Notes: generated by a model not told the origin, from the letters alone. 64,000 nt of DNA from Pelobates cultripes (GCA_933207985.1 OW240912.1:232065412-232129411); one strand, 5' to 3'. Counted from the stretch's first letter, positions 1-12,235 are shown. Translations and numbers: made by a program.

Positions 1-300
1 GGGACCGGGATAACCCCCACTGGTCCACAGGGGGAGTGGGGGGAAGGAGAATCTTATGGAGCTTCATTTCGGGATATAAGGGGGAAAGCGGCCGTCTTTC
101 CCCCATGCTCTCTTTAACAGGCCGCACCTTGCTGCCGCGGTTCCTGGCTCCGGTGTCATATTGCGGGTAAGGTACCTATGCTTATTTGGCTTTGATTATC
201 TCATTTTTCAGGACCTTGGCCCAAGAAATCACCGGGTTTATTGATATGCATCAGGAGCTCATGCGAGACATGTCTAGCTAGCTCGCCGTTCAGGCTCCGC
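1..300 (-). mobile_element. Possible 5' end of an L1/Tx1-type LINE
   Basis: GC-richer than what follows. Read on the minus strand it begins near 300 with a G-run followed by cggagcctgaacgg, which resembles the start of the two complete LINEs further on (ggcgtggcctgaccgttc, minus strand, ending at 23242 and 40380). No ORF1 is visible before the window edge, so the assignment rests only on that resemblance. It could equally be another GC-rich repeat. Confidence 0.3.
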
Positions 301-1654
301 CCCCCTATAGACCATTTTTAATATAAATATTGTATAGTCTGTGGTTCAATCATCTTCAGAAATCTTTTTATCATAGCTTGTCTAACTGATAATTGTCTGA
401 GATAATGGAGCATAAATTGCTACAATTATCCTTACAGATGCTCGCTCTCTCAGTTTTATTTAATTAATTAACTACGAATAAGGCAGATTCAATCAAGTAG
501 TGGTTCTTAAAGGAACTCCACCTGTTACTGCTATAATTAATTAAGTGGTTATGGTGCTATATATCTGTAGGTACCAACCTCTAGTTTTCTGTCCTTAGTT
601 TCAACAAACTGTTTGGAGCAGTTTGCTAAAAAAAAATAGGGCACTCCCAAGCAGCTGGAGCCAATACTTACTGTAGCACTTCCACATTATCCAGAATGTG
701 ATAGTGGAAACCTGTCCATTCTTGGAGGGCAATGACAGACAGCTACACCCTGTCCACTCAGCTATCCAAAGTTTGAATGATTTGTACTAATAGTGAGGAA
801 GTGTTTTTTTCATCATTTATTAAACAGCTGCAGTGGAGGCAAGCTCTGAGCATATTTGTTTGTCAAAAAATATCAAAATTGATTGACAGAACATTGGGTA
901 ATGACACCCGTAGACTGACAACACCATAACTACTACAAAGTAGTAGCTTCAAAGCTTCAATGTTTATGGTACTTACAGAGGCACTATAGTCTTTAGAAAA
1001 TTTTATTGGTTAATATGATTTTACATTTTGTGAGCAAATGTATGTAAATGTTCTGATAAAGTAGCTAGAACAGCAGTAAGTAAAGTATAAAATAATTAGC
1101 AACATTATAAATTGTTATGACCGTTTATTTTTGCTCAGTGAGCCATCGCAAAATAAAAGCAAAAAAACTAATTAGCACTACAAGTATGTGCAATGTAAAC
1201 TGCACTGATTCATTAGCTAAATGTGGGATTGTTCCTTTGAACATTACATTTCTATATAGATTTTGTTATGCTGTTAAGTAAGCTGTCATTCAATGTTCTT
1301 AACATAATTCCTAATGGATAGGTAAAAATAATACTGATGAAAAATTAATAATTGTGCAGTTTTAGGAAGCAGATGTTTCATGTCTTGTCAGGCTCATTAA
1401 AAAATGTGTTTAATATTATTTTGATTACAGGCAAGCAATGCATATTGCAAAACAGAAAACTGTTCTAGGTTCCTCAATGTTGCCTCTGTTACCATATGTG
1501 TGGATCATAAGGAGCAGGCATAGCAATTGCTGTTTCACTGGTACTTAGCTCTCCACAGATTATCAAAATTATGAGATCATCCTACCAATAAATCCTCAGA
1601 TTCATGTTACCACATTAGTACTCTCTCACATTGCTAGTGGTCTTCTTGTCCAAA
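301..1654. other. AT-rich sequence without recognisable feature
   Basis: No open frame of note, no terminal repeats and no tandem array stood out on reading. Probably ordinary intergenic or intronic DNA with old repeats that I cannot name. Confidence 0.5.
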
Positions 1655-2130
1655 ACTAAAACCCTTTCGGCTTAACGTCACTTTCCTGCTCTCGTATACC
1701 TTTGAGACACTACATACCGACAGTAGTGAGATGACGCTTCCCTTTCCCCTTCTTACTTCCTTGCTGCACAATTTGCACTTTGCAGGTTTGTCTTCTTGGA
1801 GGCACTAAGAGTGATTCCAAAGTTTTTTTCAGTGCAATACATTAGCCCACACCCTTTACCTTGTGGTAGATTTTTATTGGTAGCAGTGGAAGGTGTCAGA
1901 ACACTAGCCTGTACACTAGCACTAGTTGATGGTGGTACTGGTGATGTTGATGGTGGTGTTATTGGTGATGGTTGCAGTACTGATGCAGGTGATAGTAACA
2001 TTGACAGTGGGTGAGCTGCTTCTGCCAGTGGTAGCTGGTGCAGTGTATATCACAACTGCCTCCATTTCATCGAATGATTCTACATACAGATGGACCTGGA
2101 GATATCAGACAAGATGCAGGAGGTGTGTGC
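1655..2130 (-). pseudogene. BED zinc-finger / hAT-transposase-like N-terminal remnant
   Basis: On the minus strand, shifting frames give LWNH, then EDKPAKCKLCSKE, then RGKGKRHLTT. This is the layout of a BED zinc finger (tryptophan/aromatic, CxxC, then histidines), as found at the N-terminus of hAT transposases and ZBED proteins. Upstream on the same strand (about 1830-2200) is an acidic, serine/proline-rich stretch (PEESEEESAEMSG), also common in such proteins. At least two frameshifts and stops separate the pieces and no catalytic domain follows toward 1400, so this is a fragment. BED assignment is moderate; the transposon family is inferred. Confidence 0.42.
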
Positions 2131-3634
2131 ACACTAGCTGCCGGAGAAAATATTGGGCTGCTGCCTGACATCTCCGCACTCTCCTCTTCTGATTCTTCTG
2201 GTTTACTATACTGTTAGTCTAAAGGTCCAGAGGTAAAAGTAGTATCTCTGCAGTGATGGGGAAGCCAGAATTGTCATCAATTGACTGATCATCACCATAA
2301 CCAACACCAGAAATTGAGGACACTAATTTGGTACTCTGCATTTAACAAAAGATTGGCTCTGATGAACCCCACAAAGTAGACTTTGCTGTACTCTATATTA
2401 GTTGCATATTTGAGAGGTTTTCAGATACTGATAAGTCATTTTCCGAAGTAAGATTGAAAAGAAAGAGACTTTTTGTCCTTTGCTGCGTTGATAGGCATTC
2501 TGTGGTTGTGTGATCCTTGAAGAAGACGATTCACAGGAATTTCAAATTACTCAGGTTATTGAAACATGCCAGTTAAAAAAGCTACGTAAGGACTATTCCT
2601 TATATTATGGTTTATTATTTTCCATTTTAGATAATATTTCCTGAGCATCCAACCGGAACTGTGAACTAATTCTAGGCTCAGGGAAAGGTTTAACATTTCT
2701 TCTTAACTTACTAAAAATATACTCTACAATTTCTGATAATATACTGCACCAGGTAGTGTATTTTACCGTGCCTTCTCTCTGAGAGCTTTTATATGGATTA
2801 AATAAAAGTAAAATTTTATTTGAAAACTATTACAAAGACCTTGAAGTGCGGTCCTTTCTACTGTATCTACATGATTTTGCCAGACCTGCACCGGGCATAA
2901 AGAATTTAACCAGGTGTGCAAGCCCTTGTTTTATATATATATAACTTATTATTATTATTATTATTTTCCATCATATCGTAATGACTTCATTATTGCTTGT
3001 TAGTTGCATGGTATGTCTTTGTAATATATGGACTAATCTTACTGCTGTATTGGAATGCAAACCACAAGTAAGCTAACATTTGATATAAAAAAAAAAAAGC
3101 TCAGTTAACAGAGTTGATTAAAACGATTGTAAAAAAAACAGAAAGTGCTTGCATACTAGTACATAATGTGTACATCCTAATTATGTCTCTTTAGTGTATT
3201 GAAACAAGAGTAATTTTACCTTTCTGTAAAATGGAGACTTCAAATGGAAATATCTAGATCAGTTTTACATGGGAATAGTTTTAATGCGCAATATAGCTAA
3301 ACAATTCCCAGAATGCAACAGTTATTCACCAGCCTTTGCCATAATTGATGTATAAAAGCTGCGTCGAGAAAGCAATTATATCTGTGTGGGAAGCTAAATA
3401 GTTTTTAGGGAATATTATGCATCGTAACATCATTTTAAAGGGAAGAACCTGTATGATTAATATCACTTGACAATATAAATTATGCAAAATCCACTTAAGA
3501 CCAGACCATAATTATTGTATATAAAATAAATGTAATTTGCATCATTATGATGCAATTTTATCAAGATACAATCTTCCTGTGGTATTGGAATCTTGTAATC
3601 GCTGTTTGTTCCTTTTAATATACAGTACCCTCCA
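2131..3634. other. Non-coding AT-rich stretch
   Basis: Contains a short (TA)n/(TTA)n run near 2933-2968 and a poly-A run near 3087. No coding or element ends recognised. Confidence 0.5.
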
Positions 3635-3687
3635 TTAATATTAGCATCCTTAGTTTTGTTCATATTTACTAAGGATGCTAATATTAA
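3635..3687. repeat. Perfect 19-bp inverted repeat with 15-base loop
   Basis: The arms are 3635-3653 (ttaatattagcatccttag) and 3669-3687, exact reverse complements. Upstream reads tacagtaccctcc, which looks like the CAGT-type start of a Tc1/mariner/pogo inverted terminal repeat after a TA target. The hairpin may therefore be a palindromic remnant of a small DNA transposon. Confidence 0.6.
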
Positions 3688-4411
3688 GGATTTAGATATG
3701 ACTTTTTAAGTGATAAGTGTTTAATGAGTGACCATTAACATGTATGTAGTCTTGGTGTCATCAGGTGTTTTAATTGCAAGTTTTTTGTTGCTGTTGTTTT
3801 TATGTATTTGCTATTGAAAAGTGTTGCCAAATGTGTTACCGTGCCTGCATTCTGACGTGAAGAGAAAGGGAGTGGGGAGATTGCTTTTAAAATCTTGATT
3901 TATAAAGTAAGGAACCCTTCCCTACAGGCTGACTGCTGCCAATAATACTTCTTGAGGTTTTGTCAGTTTACATTGGTGTACTGAACTCACTCTTTACCTG
4001 CTTTCATTTTAATTAAAGAATGTACTGATTCTGAAAAATGTGTATTGCAAATGTGTTTGTATTTTGTTCGTGTTCGTGTTTTTTTGACGGGAATTTATTT
4101 ACTGACTAAAACAATGAGTGCACTTCAGGGGTTCTCCGTAGACTGCAATAGCATGTATAGTATGAATGCTCTGTGTAACTGCACCTACTGAATGAAGACC
4201 TGATGTCCACATGTAGACTTTATGTTCCTATTTTAGCTGCATTTGTAAGAAGTCATATTCCCTAAAATGACATTAGCTAATTAAAAAATACATTGTTCAA
4301 CAAAAAATTATTTTTAATGTTGCTTTCCTTACTAAACATAATCATACTTTACAAATGTTAAGACTACCTGAGCTTCAGTAATTTAGTCATAGTGAAAAGC
4401 AATATTTCATT
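3688..4411. other. Non-coding stretch, nothing recognised
   Basis: AT-rich; no open frame, tandem array or terminal repeat noticed. Confidence 0.5.
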
Positions 4412-5240
4412 TCATTTAAACAAACAAAAATAACAACACAAAATTAAAAAGCACACCACAATTGAAAGTACTATCGTAACTAGCGGCCTATTCCAGAGAG
4501 CACCTCCTTGCTTGTACTCCTTTTCTGGAGCATATTTTTTCACTGTCCAACAGTAGTCAGCAAGTATCCACCCACCCTCATATCTTTGTTCCATTGCTAA
4601 AATGTCTTGATGTTAATGCTCACCATGTCCACTTCTTACTGCACCATAGTTGTCAAGGGAAAAGTGGATTTGCAGCACAATTCATGATACTTTTCTAGAA
4701 GGATATTCGCTAACAACATAGTTTCCCAAGAAGTTACCCACAAAGCCACACACAACACCTGTAAAAGCTTTCCAACTTTCTCTTTATCCTTTAGGGCTCA
4801 CCTGAAGTTCTCAAATTTGCAGACCAAAAAAATTCCTTCCTTAACCTTGGCCTTACGTAGTAGTGAAACGTATTCTCTCATGCTCTTGAAAGCTTCTTCA
4901 TCCTTGTTCATCCTCTTTATATAGTTCTTCATGAATCCGAGTTTGGTGTGTAAAGGGGGCAGAATAAATTGGCTTTGAACCACCAAAGGACTATGCAGGA
5001 CATTATTTACCCCCTGGGCACAGACTATTATTTCTCACACAGAAAACAGCAGTGCTTTCCCATCCCAACTGAATGGCCAGCAGTATTGCAATCATCTCTA
5101 GGTCTCCACAGACATGCCACTGGTGGTCTTGTTACGTAATTGCTTCCAGTAGTAATTCCATAGCCTTATATATTTCCTTTATGTGGGCAGTATAGCCTAC
5201 ATGAAATGAAAGAAGAGAATTGCCATTGTGCAGCAACACA
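4412..5240 (-). pseudogene. Decayed member of an uncharacterised, dispersed protein family
   Basis: Reading from 5240 down with frame changes gives an ordered set of blocks: VLLHNGN, HVGYTAHIKEIYKAM, QDHQWHVCGDLEMIAILL, LPPLHTKLGFMKN (about 4920-4970), AKVKEGIFLVC, FLGNY, GHGEH-HQDI, MEQRYEGGW and LADYCWTVKKYAPE (about 4520-4600). I recognise this block order from large families of unnamed predicted proteins that recur in many copies in arthropod and some vertebrate genomes. High copy number suggests association with a mobile element, but the function is not known to me. The copy is broken by several stops and frameshifts and lacks the N-terminal half. It abuts the LTR element starting at 5346. 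Confidence 0.65.
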
Positions 5241-5345
5241 ATGCTTAAACTACGTTTTGAGGTGTCTATGCATAGCCTCTATTAATGTGGGTTGTGTTCC
5301 ACATTCATTACACTTTGTAATGTAAACAGACACTTTGACATTAGG

Positions 5346-6211
5346 TGTCATACTCCTGGGCAGGTCAGAGAGTACACGATTGCAAGGGTTATTGGTTAAA
5401 ACTTTATTTGTCGTATTAGACATAACAAATTTATTGAAATAAAGGGCAGTCTGCCACAAACAGGATACTTTGTGAGAAAAAACAGGTTTTAGGCGATATG
5501 CCACAAACAAGATCTTTAGAAAGTAAATGAATAAAGTCTTTTGTATACAAGCAGGCTTAAAGTTATACCAAGTAGTTAAGGATTTTCCAGGATACTTTGC
5601 AGTGCAGCTAGTTATAGGTAAATACCTTTTAGGATAAAGCAATACAGGATCATGCAGAGTTGTAGAGGTTGAAACAGGTAGGTATATTCCAAAATAATTT
5701 AATGCAGGTTGCTTACGAGATCATGCAGTGATGCAGCAATTGAAGCAGTTGAGATTCTTCAATGAAGGCAATACGCCACAAATCAGGCTTCTTGGAAGCT
5801 GATAAGGAAAGTCTTTCTGTAAAATATAATTCAGGCAAATTCAGGATGAAGTAATACAGGTTAGTGCCTTTCAGTATGAGTAAAAGCAGATGAGTACAGG
5901 ATGAGGCACTGCAGGTAAGTTCTCTACAGAATTAAATCATGTAGATAAAATATAGGATATTACCAGGAACAGAGATTCTTTATCAGAGCATAGACTCCAT
6001 CTTTATCAGAGCATAGACTTCATTGTCAAGGCCCTGTTGTGTACTGGGAGTAGAGTTATCAATCCTCCTAATTAGTTAATCCAGGTGAGGATGATAGGGT
6101 GAGAGAAAAGTTTAATGGCTAGGGAGGCCACTAGAGGAGAAAATCATGAAGTTCACTTAAAGGGCCAGTAATAAACTAAAAAGTCTTACATGTCAGTTTT
6201 GAAACCTGACA
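5346..6211 (-). repeat. LTR (3' copy) of the minus-strand LTR element
   Basis: The 738 bases at 5346-6083 align by eye with 6585-7569 minus the insertion there. Matching landmarks include the cctgggcaggtcagag-like start, the gataaagcaatacag segment and the cctcctaattagttaatcca end. The remaining 6084-6211 has no partner in the second copy but completes a TG...CA-bounded LTR next to the purine tract. Confidence 0.5.
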
Positions 6212-6261
6212 TACCCCCTCCTCAAACAGCGGCCTGAGGACGCAGATTTGTTTTTTCTTCG

Positions 6262-6450
6262 ACGAAACCCAGACATTGAGAAAAAATTGGATATTTTGCG
6301 AAAAGTAGAGGGACGGAACCATTAGGAGGAGAAATCCTTTTAGCATCTGCAACTTCAGAGGGACGAAACCCATAAATTGAGAGAAAAAAGGAGACATTTT
6401 GTGAAAAGTAGAGGGATGGAACCCTTAGGAGGAGAAATCTTTCTATAGCC
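6262..6450. repeat. Two-copy tandem repeat, period about 101 bases
   Basis: acgaaaccc at 6262 and again at 6363 begin closely similar units. Both contain cattgagaaaaa-like, tttgcgaaaagtagaggga-like and aggaggagaaatc segments. The array lies in the internal region beside the putative polypurine tract. Confidence 0.65.
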
Positions 6451-6584
6451 CTTTTCTTGGTTTTATACAAGAGCTTGATTGTAGTAACAATGAAACAGTC
6501 TTGCACAGTTCTAAGAGGCTTTCAGCAATTGTAGATAGAACACCAGTTAACCCTGTAGTCTCCATTTTTTAGGCCTTGACATTC

Positions 6585-7569
6585 TGTCATGCTCCTGAGC
6601 AGGTCAGAGAGGAGATGATTGCAAGGGTTATCGGTTAAAACTTTATTTGTCGTATTAGACATAACAAATTTACTGAAATAAAGAATAAAGGGCAGTCTGC
6701 CACAAACAGAATACTTTGTGAGAAAAAACAGGGTTTAGGCGATATGTCACAAACAAGATCTTTAGAAAGTAAATGAAAAAAGTATTTTGTATACAAGCAG
6801 GCTTGAAGTTATACCAAGTAGTTAAGGATGTTCCAGGATACTTTGCAATGCAACTAGTTATAGGTAAATACATAGTTACATAGTTACATAGCTGAAAATA
6901 GACTTGCGTCCATCAAGTTCAGCCTACCTCACATTTGTTTTTTGCTGTTGATCCAAAAGAAGGCAAAAAAAGCCCAGTTTGAAGCACAATTTTGCAACAA
7001 GCTAGGAAAAAAATTCCTTCTTGACCCCAGAATGGCAGTCAGATTTATCCTTGGAACAAACAGTTATTACCCTACATTGAAAGATTATATCCTTGAATAT
7101 TCTGTTCTTGCAAGTATGCATCTAGTAGCTGTTTGAACAAATGTATGGACTCTGATAAAACCACTTCTTCAGGCAGAGAATTCCACATCCTGATTGTTCT
7201 TTTAGGATAAAGCAATACAGCTGTTAAGATTCTTCAATGAAGGCCTTACGCCACAAATCAGGATTCTTGGAAAGTCTTTCGGTAAGATGTAATTCAGGCA
7301 AATTCAGGATGAAGTAATACAGGTTAGTGCCTTTCAGTATGAGTAAAAGCAGATGAGTACAGGATGAGGCACTGCAGGTAAGTTCTCTACAGAATGAAAT
7401 CATGTAAATAAAATACAGGATATTACCAGGAACAGAGATTCTTTATCAGAGCATAGACTTCATCTTTATCAGAGCATAGACTCCATCTTTATCAGAGCAT
7501 AGACTTCATTGTCAAGGCCCTGTTGTGTGCTGGGAGTAGACTTATCAATCCTCCTAATTAGTTAATCCA
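6585..7569 (-). repeat. LTR (second copy), truncated, with CR1-like insertion
   Basis: Direct repeat of 5346-6083. It is interrupted at 6871/7199 by a ~327-base insertion that is absent from the other copy, where the same position reads aaatac directly followed by cttttagg. Confidence 0.55.
6872..7198 (-). mobile_element. CR1-like LINE 3' fragment inserted in an LTR
   Basis: The low-coordinate end is an octamer repeat, acatagtt x2 plus a partial, from about 6870. Short 3' octamer repeats are typical of CR1-group LINEs, so the element points to the minus strand and is 5'-truncated at about 7198. The sequence (tagacttgcgtccatcaag) matches a repeat I know to be common in amphibian genomes, but the exact family name is uncertain. 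The intact partner LTR gives the empty site, and no target duplication longer than one or two bases is visible. Confidence 0.5.
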
Positions 7570-8146
7570 GTTGAGAAACACTGATTTGTCTATCGATAGG
7601 TCCAGGTCTCCAATTAGATCACTTAGTTCACTTGAATTCTATGTGAATCACTCATTGAGTTGGGTTGTGGCACAAGATCAGGATCCTGTAATGATGAAGG
7701 CTTAGGTGTTTTCTCCTTTGCACTGCCCCCATCTTAATCTGCTTGCCGACTCTATACCCATACCCTAGAATATTATAAATGGGCTATATCTCAGCACTGA
7801 GCGCTAACTGAGAATGCTAAATGTTATATTTGTTTATTGCATGATGAAATCAAATGGAAGTAAGTACTTTCAAGCCAGAAATATTTTCATTGTTGAGCTG
7901 TGATACCAATTATCAGTGTGATAATCCATTTTTGTTTAACATTTTGTCAGACCTACTATATTACAAAAAGTGTAGGTATACTCCAAGTACCATAAACTCT
8001 ACCATCCACTGTAGCAGTTATAGTGCAAGGAGTGCCCTGTCGCCCTCACACTGTAACTTGTCAAACTGTTGTGTAGGTTGAATACTTACCTAGTTCTGCA
8101 CTGCATTTAGAATGCTCTTCCAATAGAATCCAGATGTCTTCACTGA
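7570..8146. other. Non-coding stretch, nothing recognised
   Basis: No element ends or meaningful open frame seen. Confidence 0.5.
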
Positions 8147-8358
8147 GTTAAAGAAACACTAACGCTTTAGTGTCCCTGTCCCTTATTATAGAGGGTTTCT
8201 CTTCCTTTTGTGCCATAAAAATAGTAATGTCATTATGACAGCCACTAGAGGTGGACTTAACAATGCAATGTAAATACTGCAGTTTATAAAAGGACAGGAC
8301 CACTTCACCCAGACTGTCATTGACATTAAGTGACCTGAGTTACTTTAATGTTCTTTTA
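8147..8358. mobile_element. T2/Kolobok-type MITE
   Basis: Starts ttaaagaaacactaacg and ends with the complement of ttaaaagaacattaaag. This agrees with TTAA targets and the TTAAAGGRR-type ends known for Xenopus T2 MITEs, though both ends are diverged. The internal motif gacagccactagaggtg recurs in other copies here. Confidence 0.5.
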
Positions 8359-10224
8359 AGCAGCCCTCAGCTCTCAGACAACAAGCACAGCCCTGCAGCA
8401 CAGTGCCTAGCTCAGTGGAGCTAACTGGACTTTCCTGTAAAAAGAATATAGAGGCAGGGAATCGGACAGGTGGGACCCAGGTAGCCTGCCAAACTGTTTA
8501 AAAGGTTTTAAAAATTACTCTGGGAGGGCACCATAACGGCTTGGGCTATGAATATGGTGTTTGGAGTGTTGCTTAACGGGATGATATATATATATTTACT
8601 CACATTAGGAACAGAGGTTTGAGAGTAAAAAATTAACCCATCTACAACCACAGTATGAGAGAGAGGGAAATTCCAATGGGCCCTCAATGGTTATCTGTAT
8701 ATATAGTTTTTTTGTAATTTTGCCTGCAAAGTGAAGAGTAGCATATATATCTGGATATGTCTTCAAATCTGGGTTCTTTTGGGCACAACTTCACATTGGA
8801 TTAGTGCTTTAAAAAATTCAGAATTGCAAATTACTTTGTTATAAATTTGGACATTTTGAGCATTTTTTTTAGAATTAATCGTATTTGTGTATACAAGGTA
8901 TATCTCTGAAGTTGATCCCACATTTTATATATATTTTGTAGAAGACCATTTTGGCATGAATAATCTCATCTACTTGTCCACAGAAGTAATTCACATACAG
9001 AGTCATTAAACTATCAGAGTATCAAATTAAAATCTGAATGCCAAAACATTAGCAAATGGCAAAATTTAGACAAACATAGTCAACGTGAAACTATTCCCCA
9101 GTTAGTTATAGGCAAAGCTTGGCTATGTTTGACTGAATTCAAGTTCAATTAATAATCCTGTTAATATTGTAAAAAAACAAAACAAAACATTTTTTACTAG
9201 ATTTTTAGTAAACAAGGGATCTTTGCATACATCTCCAGTTCTCCTACAAATAAAAAACAGATCTTGCATTATAATATATTCATTAGAAGTATGTTGAGAA
9301 TTAAAAATTTGCATAAAGAGCACAGAATACTTGCTGTACTATTTCCTAACAGCAACAACATCAATAAGAACATGGAAGATTGTAACCCCTTGAACACCAA
9401 TGATATTCTTTGCTGTCATCACCATCTGTTATGTTACGTTGGCCTAGTGTTGTCAGTAAATACCAGATGTAAACAGTTGTTAATAATAACAGCCAGTAGA
9501 TGTTTGCACGTATTAAATACTGATAAGTTTCTAATCCTCTTTAGTATGTTTTCTAGCATGTTCACTATATCACAGATTTTTTTCCATTACTCAATTCTAT
9601 TACGTTTACAGGCACCTGACAACAAGGAGGCCCCCTTTTCAGCACTTATAATAAACCTTTTCAGCTTAAATAGGCTGGTGGAAATAGGTAAGTACCAAGA
9701 GCCTTGGTCAATGCTCTATGTAATCCAGTCAGCTTTAAAAACAAAGCTGCAGGAACAGTTAAAGAGGGTTTAAAAAACAGATCAGTCCCAGCATTCCCAG
9801 TGTCTGGACAGGAAGAGGATTGGGTCACTCCCCATCTGCCCTCTTGTAACATCCCTTACAGGAAATGCCTTGCAGGAAGAGCAAGGGAAGCTATCTGTGA
9901 TGCACAATGTATAACCACTCCTGCAGCTATATCATTAATCATAGGAGACTGACTAGTTTACAGAAGACATGGAATGGTGAGTACGTTGTAAATAACCCTT
10001 CAAACTCCATCACTCAATGCTTAAACCTCAAAATAAACACTTTACATTAATACTATATTTATCTCATCTTAAAAACGGAACACCTCATGTACCCCAATAC
10101 TAAATTGGACTCAACTCTAGCCCTTAACTCAATATTCCTAAACAGCCTTTATACTACATTGTTAACACCTCTAAAACTGTTAATCTTCTTAACATTTAAC
10201 ATTCTCTGTAATATAACTCTGACA
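8359..10224. other. Non-coding stretch with weak open frames only
   Basis: A 169-codon plus-strand frame at 9264-9773 has no recognisable motif and skewed composition, so I do not call it a gene. Around 9620-9950 the sequence is less AT-rich and repeat-like but unassigned. Confidence 0.45.
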
Positions 10225-10625
10225 TTAAAGGGACAATAAAGGCACCCAGACCAATTCATCTCATTGAAGTGGTCTGGGTGCAGTGTCCCTGTCCCCCTTA
10301 GTCCTGCAATGTAAATTACCCCATTTTTGTTTTTTAAATCAGACAGCCATTAGAGTCAATTCTGGGATCTCACCGGACTTTATGTCGCCTAACTGATGCT
10401 GGGCATCCTCATGCTGTGCATGTGGACACCCAGCGTCAATAAAATCCCCAAAGAACAGCATTGAAGCAATGCTTGCTTATGGGGAGGGCTTAATGCACTT
10501 GCGGCGCATGCGCATTAGACTCTCCAGTTGTACATCAGCGCTGGAATCAGATGAGGAAACAAAAGTTTTTTTCCTTTCTTTTCATGGTGGGCAGAGCAAC
10601 ATAGAGAGAAAAGGGTAAAAAATAT
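10225..10625. mobile_element. T2/Kolobok-type MITE, left part
   Basis: Begins ttaaagggacaataaaggc, followed by the palindromic module ggcacccagacca...tggtctgggtg that is shared with 11229-11270, 24912-24953 and 59821-59862. The right limit is approximate; an unrelated AT-rich segment follows. Confidence 0.55.
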
Positions 10626-11164
10626 TTTGGTTTAAAATGAAAAACAAGGAAATATAACTGCAATATAGTAATTAACTAATAACAAATCACATGGGCATAA
10701 CACACATGTATATTTTCTGTCACTTTAAACTCATACATATATTTTTTCAGTTTATTATTTGTCTACTGTCTTGTTAGAATCCAATTTCATCACCCAATGA
10801 ACCTCTTTTTAGTCATTTTATTTTCTTTTTTACACTTTCCTTTACTTCTCATATTTTTGTATAATTTTGTATATGTCTGTTAGGTGAAGTAAAGTAGAAG
10901 ATTTTTTGAAGGGGGAGTTATTAATCTGGCATGCAAAAGAAAATGCTTGCATAAGAGCCAGGTGAACACAGCAAAAGGCAGCTCTCACAGCAGTACCTAC
11001 TCAACACCACTGTGACCAAGATTGAGGACTGCCTAAAGCTCTAACCAATAAAGATGAAGCCTATTCCTAACATCTTCTGCTACATTCTCCACAGGCATCC
11101 TTAGAGCCCCAGGATACATTTCCAGGTCCCTCCAATGGTCCTGAACCAGGTTCTATACCTTTTC

Positions 11165-11283
11165 TCCTCCAGGTACCTCTGAAACTGCTATGTTGTTAGC
11201 TGCCGAGTTAAAACTAGGGGGACCTGGCACCTACACCACTTCATTGAACTAAAGTGGTCTGGGTGCCTATAGTGATCCTTTAA
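11165..11283. mobile_element. T2/Kolobok-type MITE, right part
   Basis: Contains cctctgaaactgctatgtt, cacttcattgaac...aagtggtctgggtgcc and ends atcctttaa. The same right-end block closes the complete copy at 59400-59878. It may be the other end of the element starting at 10225, separated by ~540 bases, or a second truncated copy. Confidence 0.5.
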
Positions 11284-12235
11284 TCGATATAACTTTCAAA
11301 TCTTCTTAATGTGTGCGTGCCATGTGATGTACATGTCTTAGGACGTGTATTTTTGATGGACTGAAGTATGAATTTTGCTAGTATGTCAGGTACATATCTG
11401 TGTGATGGCCTTGTGCGTTATATTTGTTTCCTTAATTAATAAAGTTAATTTTTAATTCTATTAGTTGTTCATTTGAATTACACATGTAATTCGTTAAAGA
11501 ATATTTAATTGTTAACTCTTATGTAGAAGACAGATATTCCACTCTAAAACTTTACCCTTTACACAACTGGTGAATTGGGTAGTCCAATACATTTAAAAGC
11601 ACAATGCCTGTTTTTTTTTTTGTTTTGTTTTTTTTTTTATATCTAACTGTTATCTGGGTTTCAAAAGAAATACAGATGTGCCTCAACACATTGATAACAT
11701 GTAATTATTTAGGTATCTAATTTAGGCTGTGTTTCTGCATAAAGTGTGCTCATTGAAAATTTGGTCAAATCCATATGGCATTAACCCTGAAAGCTGATCT
11801 GGGAGTGTGGTTTTAAGGGCAGTATAAGCTGCCTGCATGTTCTAACAAATCTGTTTGACAAACTGAAAGATTAGATTAGATCATCAGTCCTTCCATGCCT
11901 ACCTCATGCTGAGGGCAACGCTAGGCACGATATTATATGACTCTATTCGTGCACGACTATGCTCAATCTGGATCTTATTTAACAGATCATTCTCTTAGCT
12001 TTTCAAATTGGGGAAAGGATTACTTGATTACTTTAGTTGATCTTTGTCTGGAATTACTACAGTGATACTGGACCAAATTAAAAGTGTGATGTGAAAATGC
12101 CATCTCTGGCTTATACTGTGATTTGTTAACACAATTAGTACATAAATAATACAATCTTTTAGTGCAAAGAAAAATCAACACATGGCAGTGTGGCGGTATG
12201 GGTATTTTGTAATCTAACAATACCACTAAGGACAT
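11284..12235. other. Non-coding stretch with a poly-T tract
   Basis: Runs of T at 11611-11637; otherwise no recognised feature. Confidence 0.5.

Larger units (their letters stand above)
5346..7569 (-). mobile_element. LTR retroelement, internally deleted, minus orientation
   Basis: Two long direct repeats enclose about 370 bases of internal sequence. In minus orientation the 3' LTR (5346-6211) runs from TGTCAGG to TATGACA, giving short TGTCA/TGACA inverted ends. It is preceded by a purine run (minus strand, 6212-6226, aggaggggg-like) in the position of a polypurine tract. The other LTR (6585-7569) lacks about 125 bases at its outer end and carries an insertion. No gag or pol is present and no clear tRNA-type primer site was seen. 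The superfamily is undetermined. Confidence 0.55.

Noticed and set aside
9264..9773. 169-codon plus-strand frame
   Set aside because: No recognisable motif, irregular hydrophobic composition typical of AT-rich non-coding DNA, and overlapping unrelated frames on the other strand.
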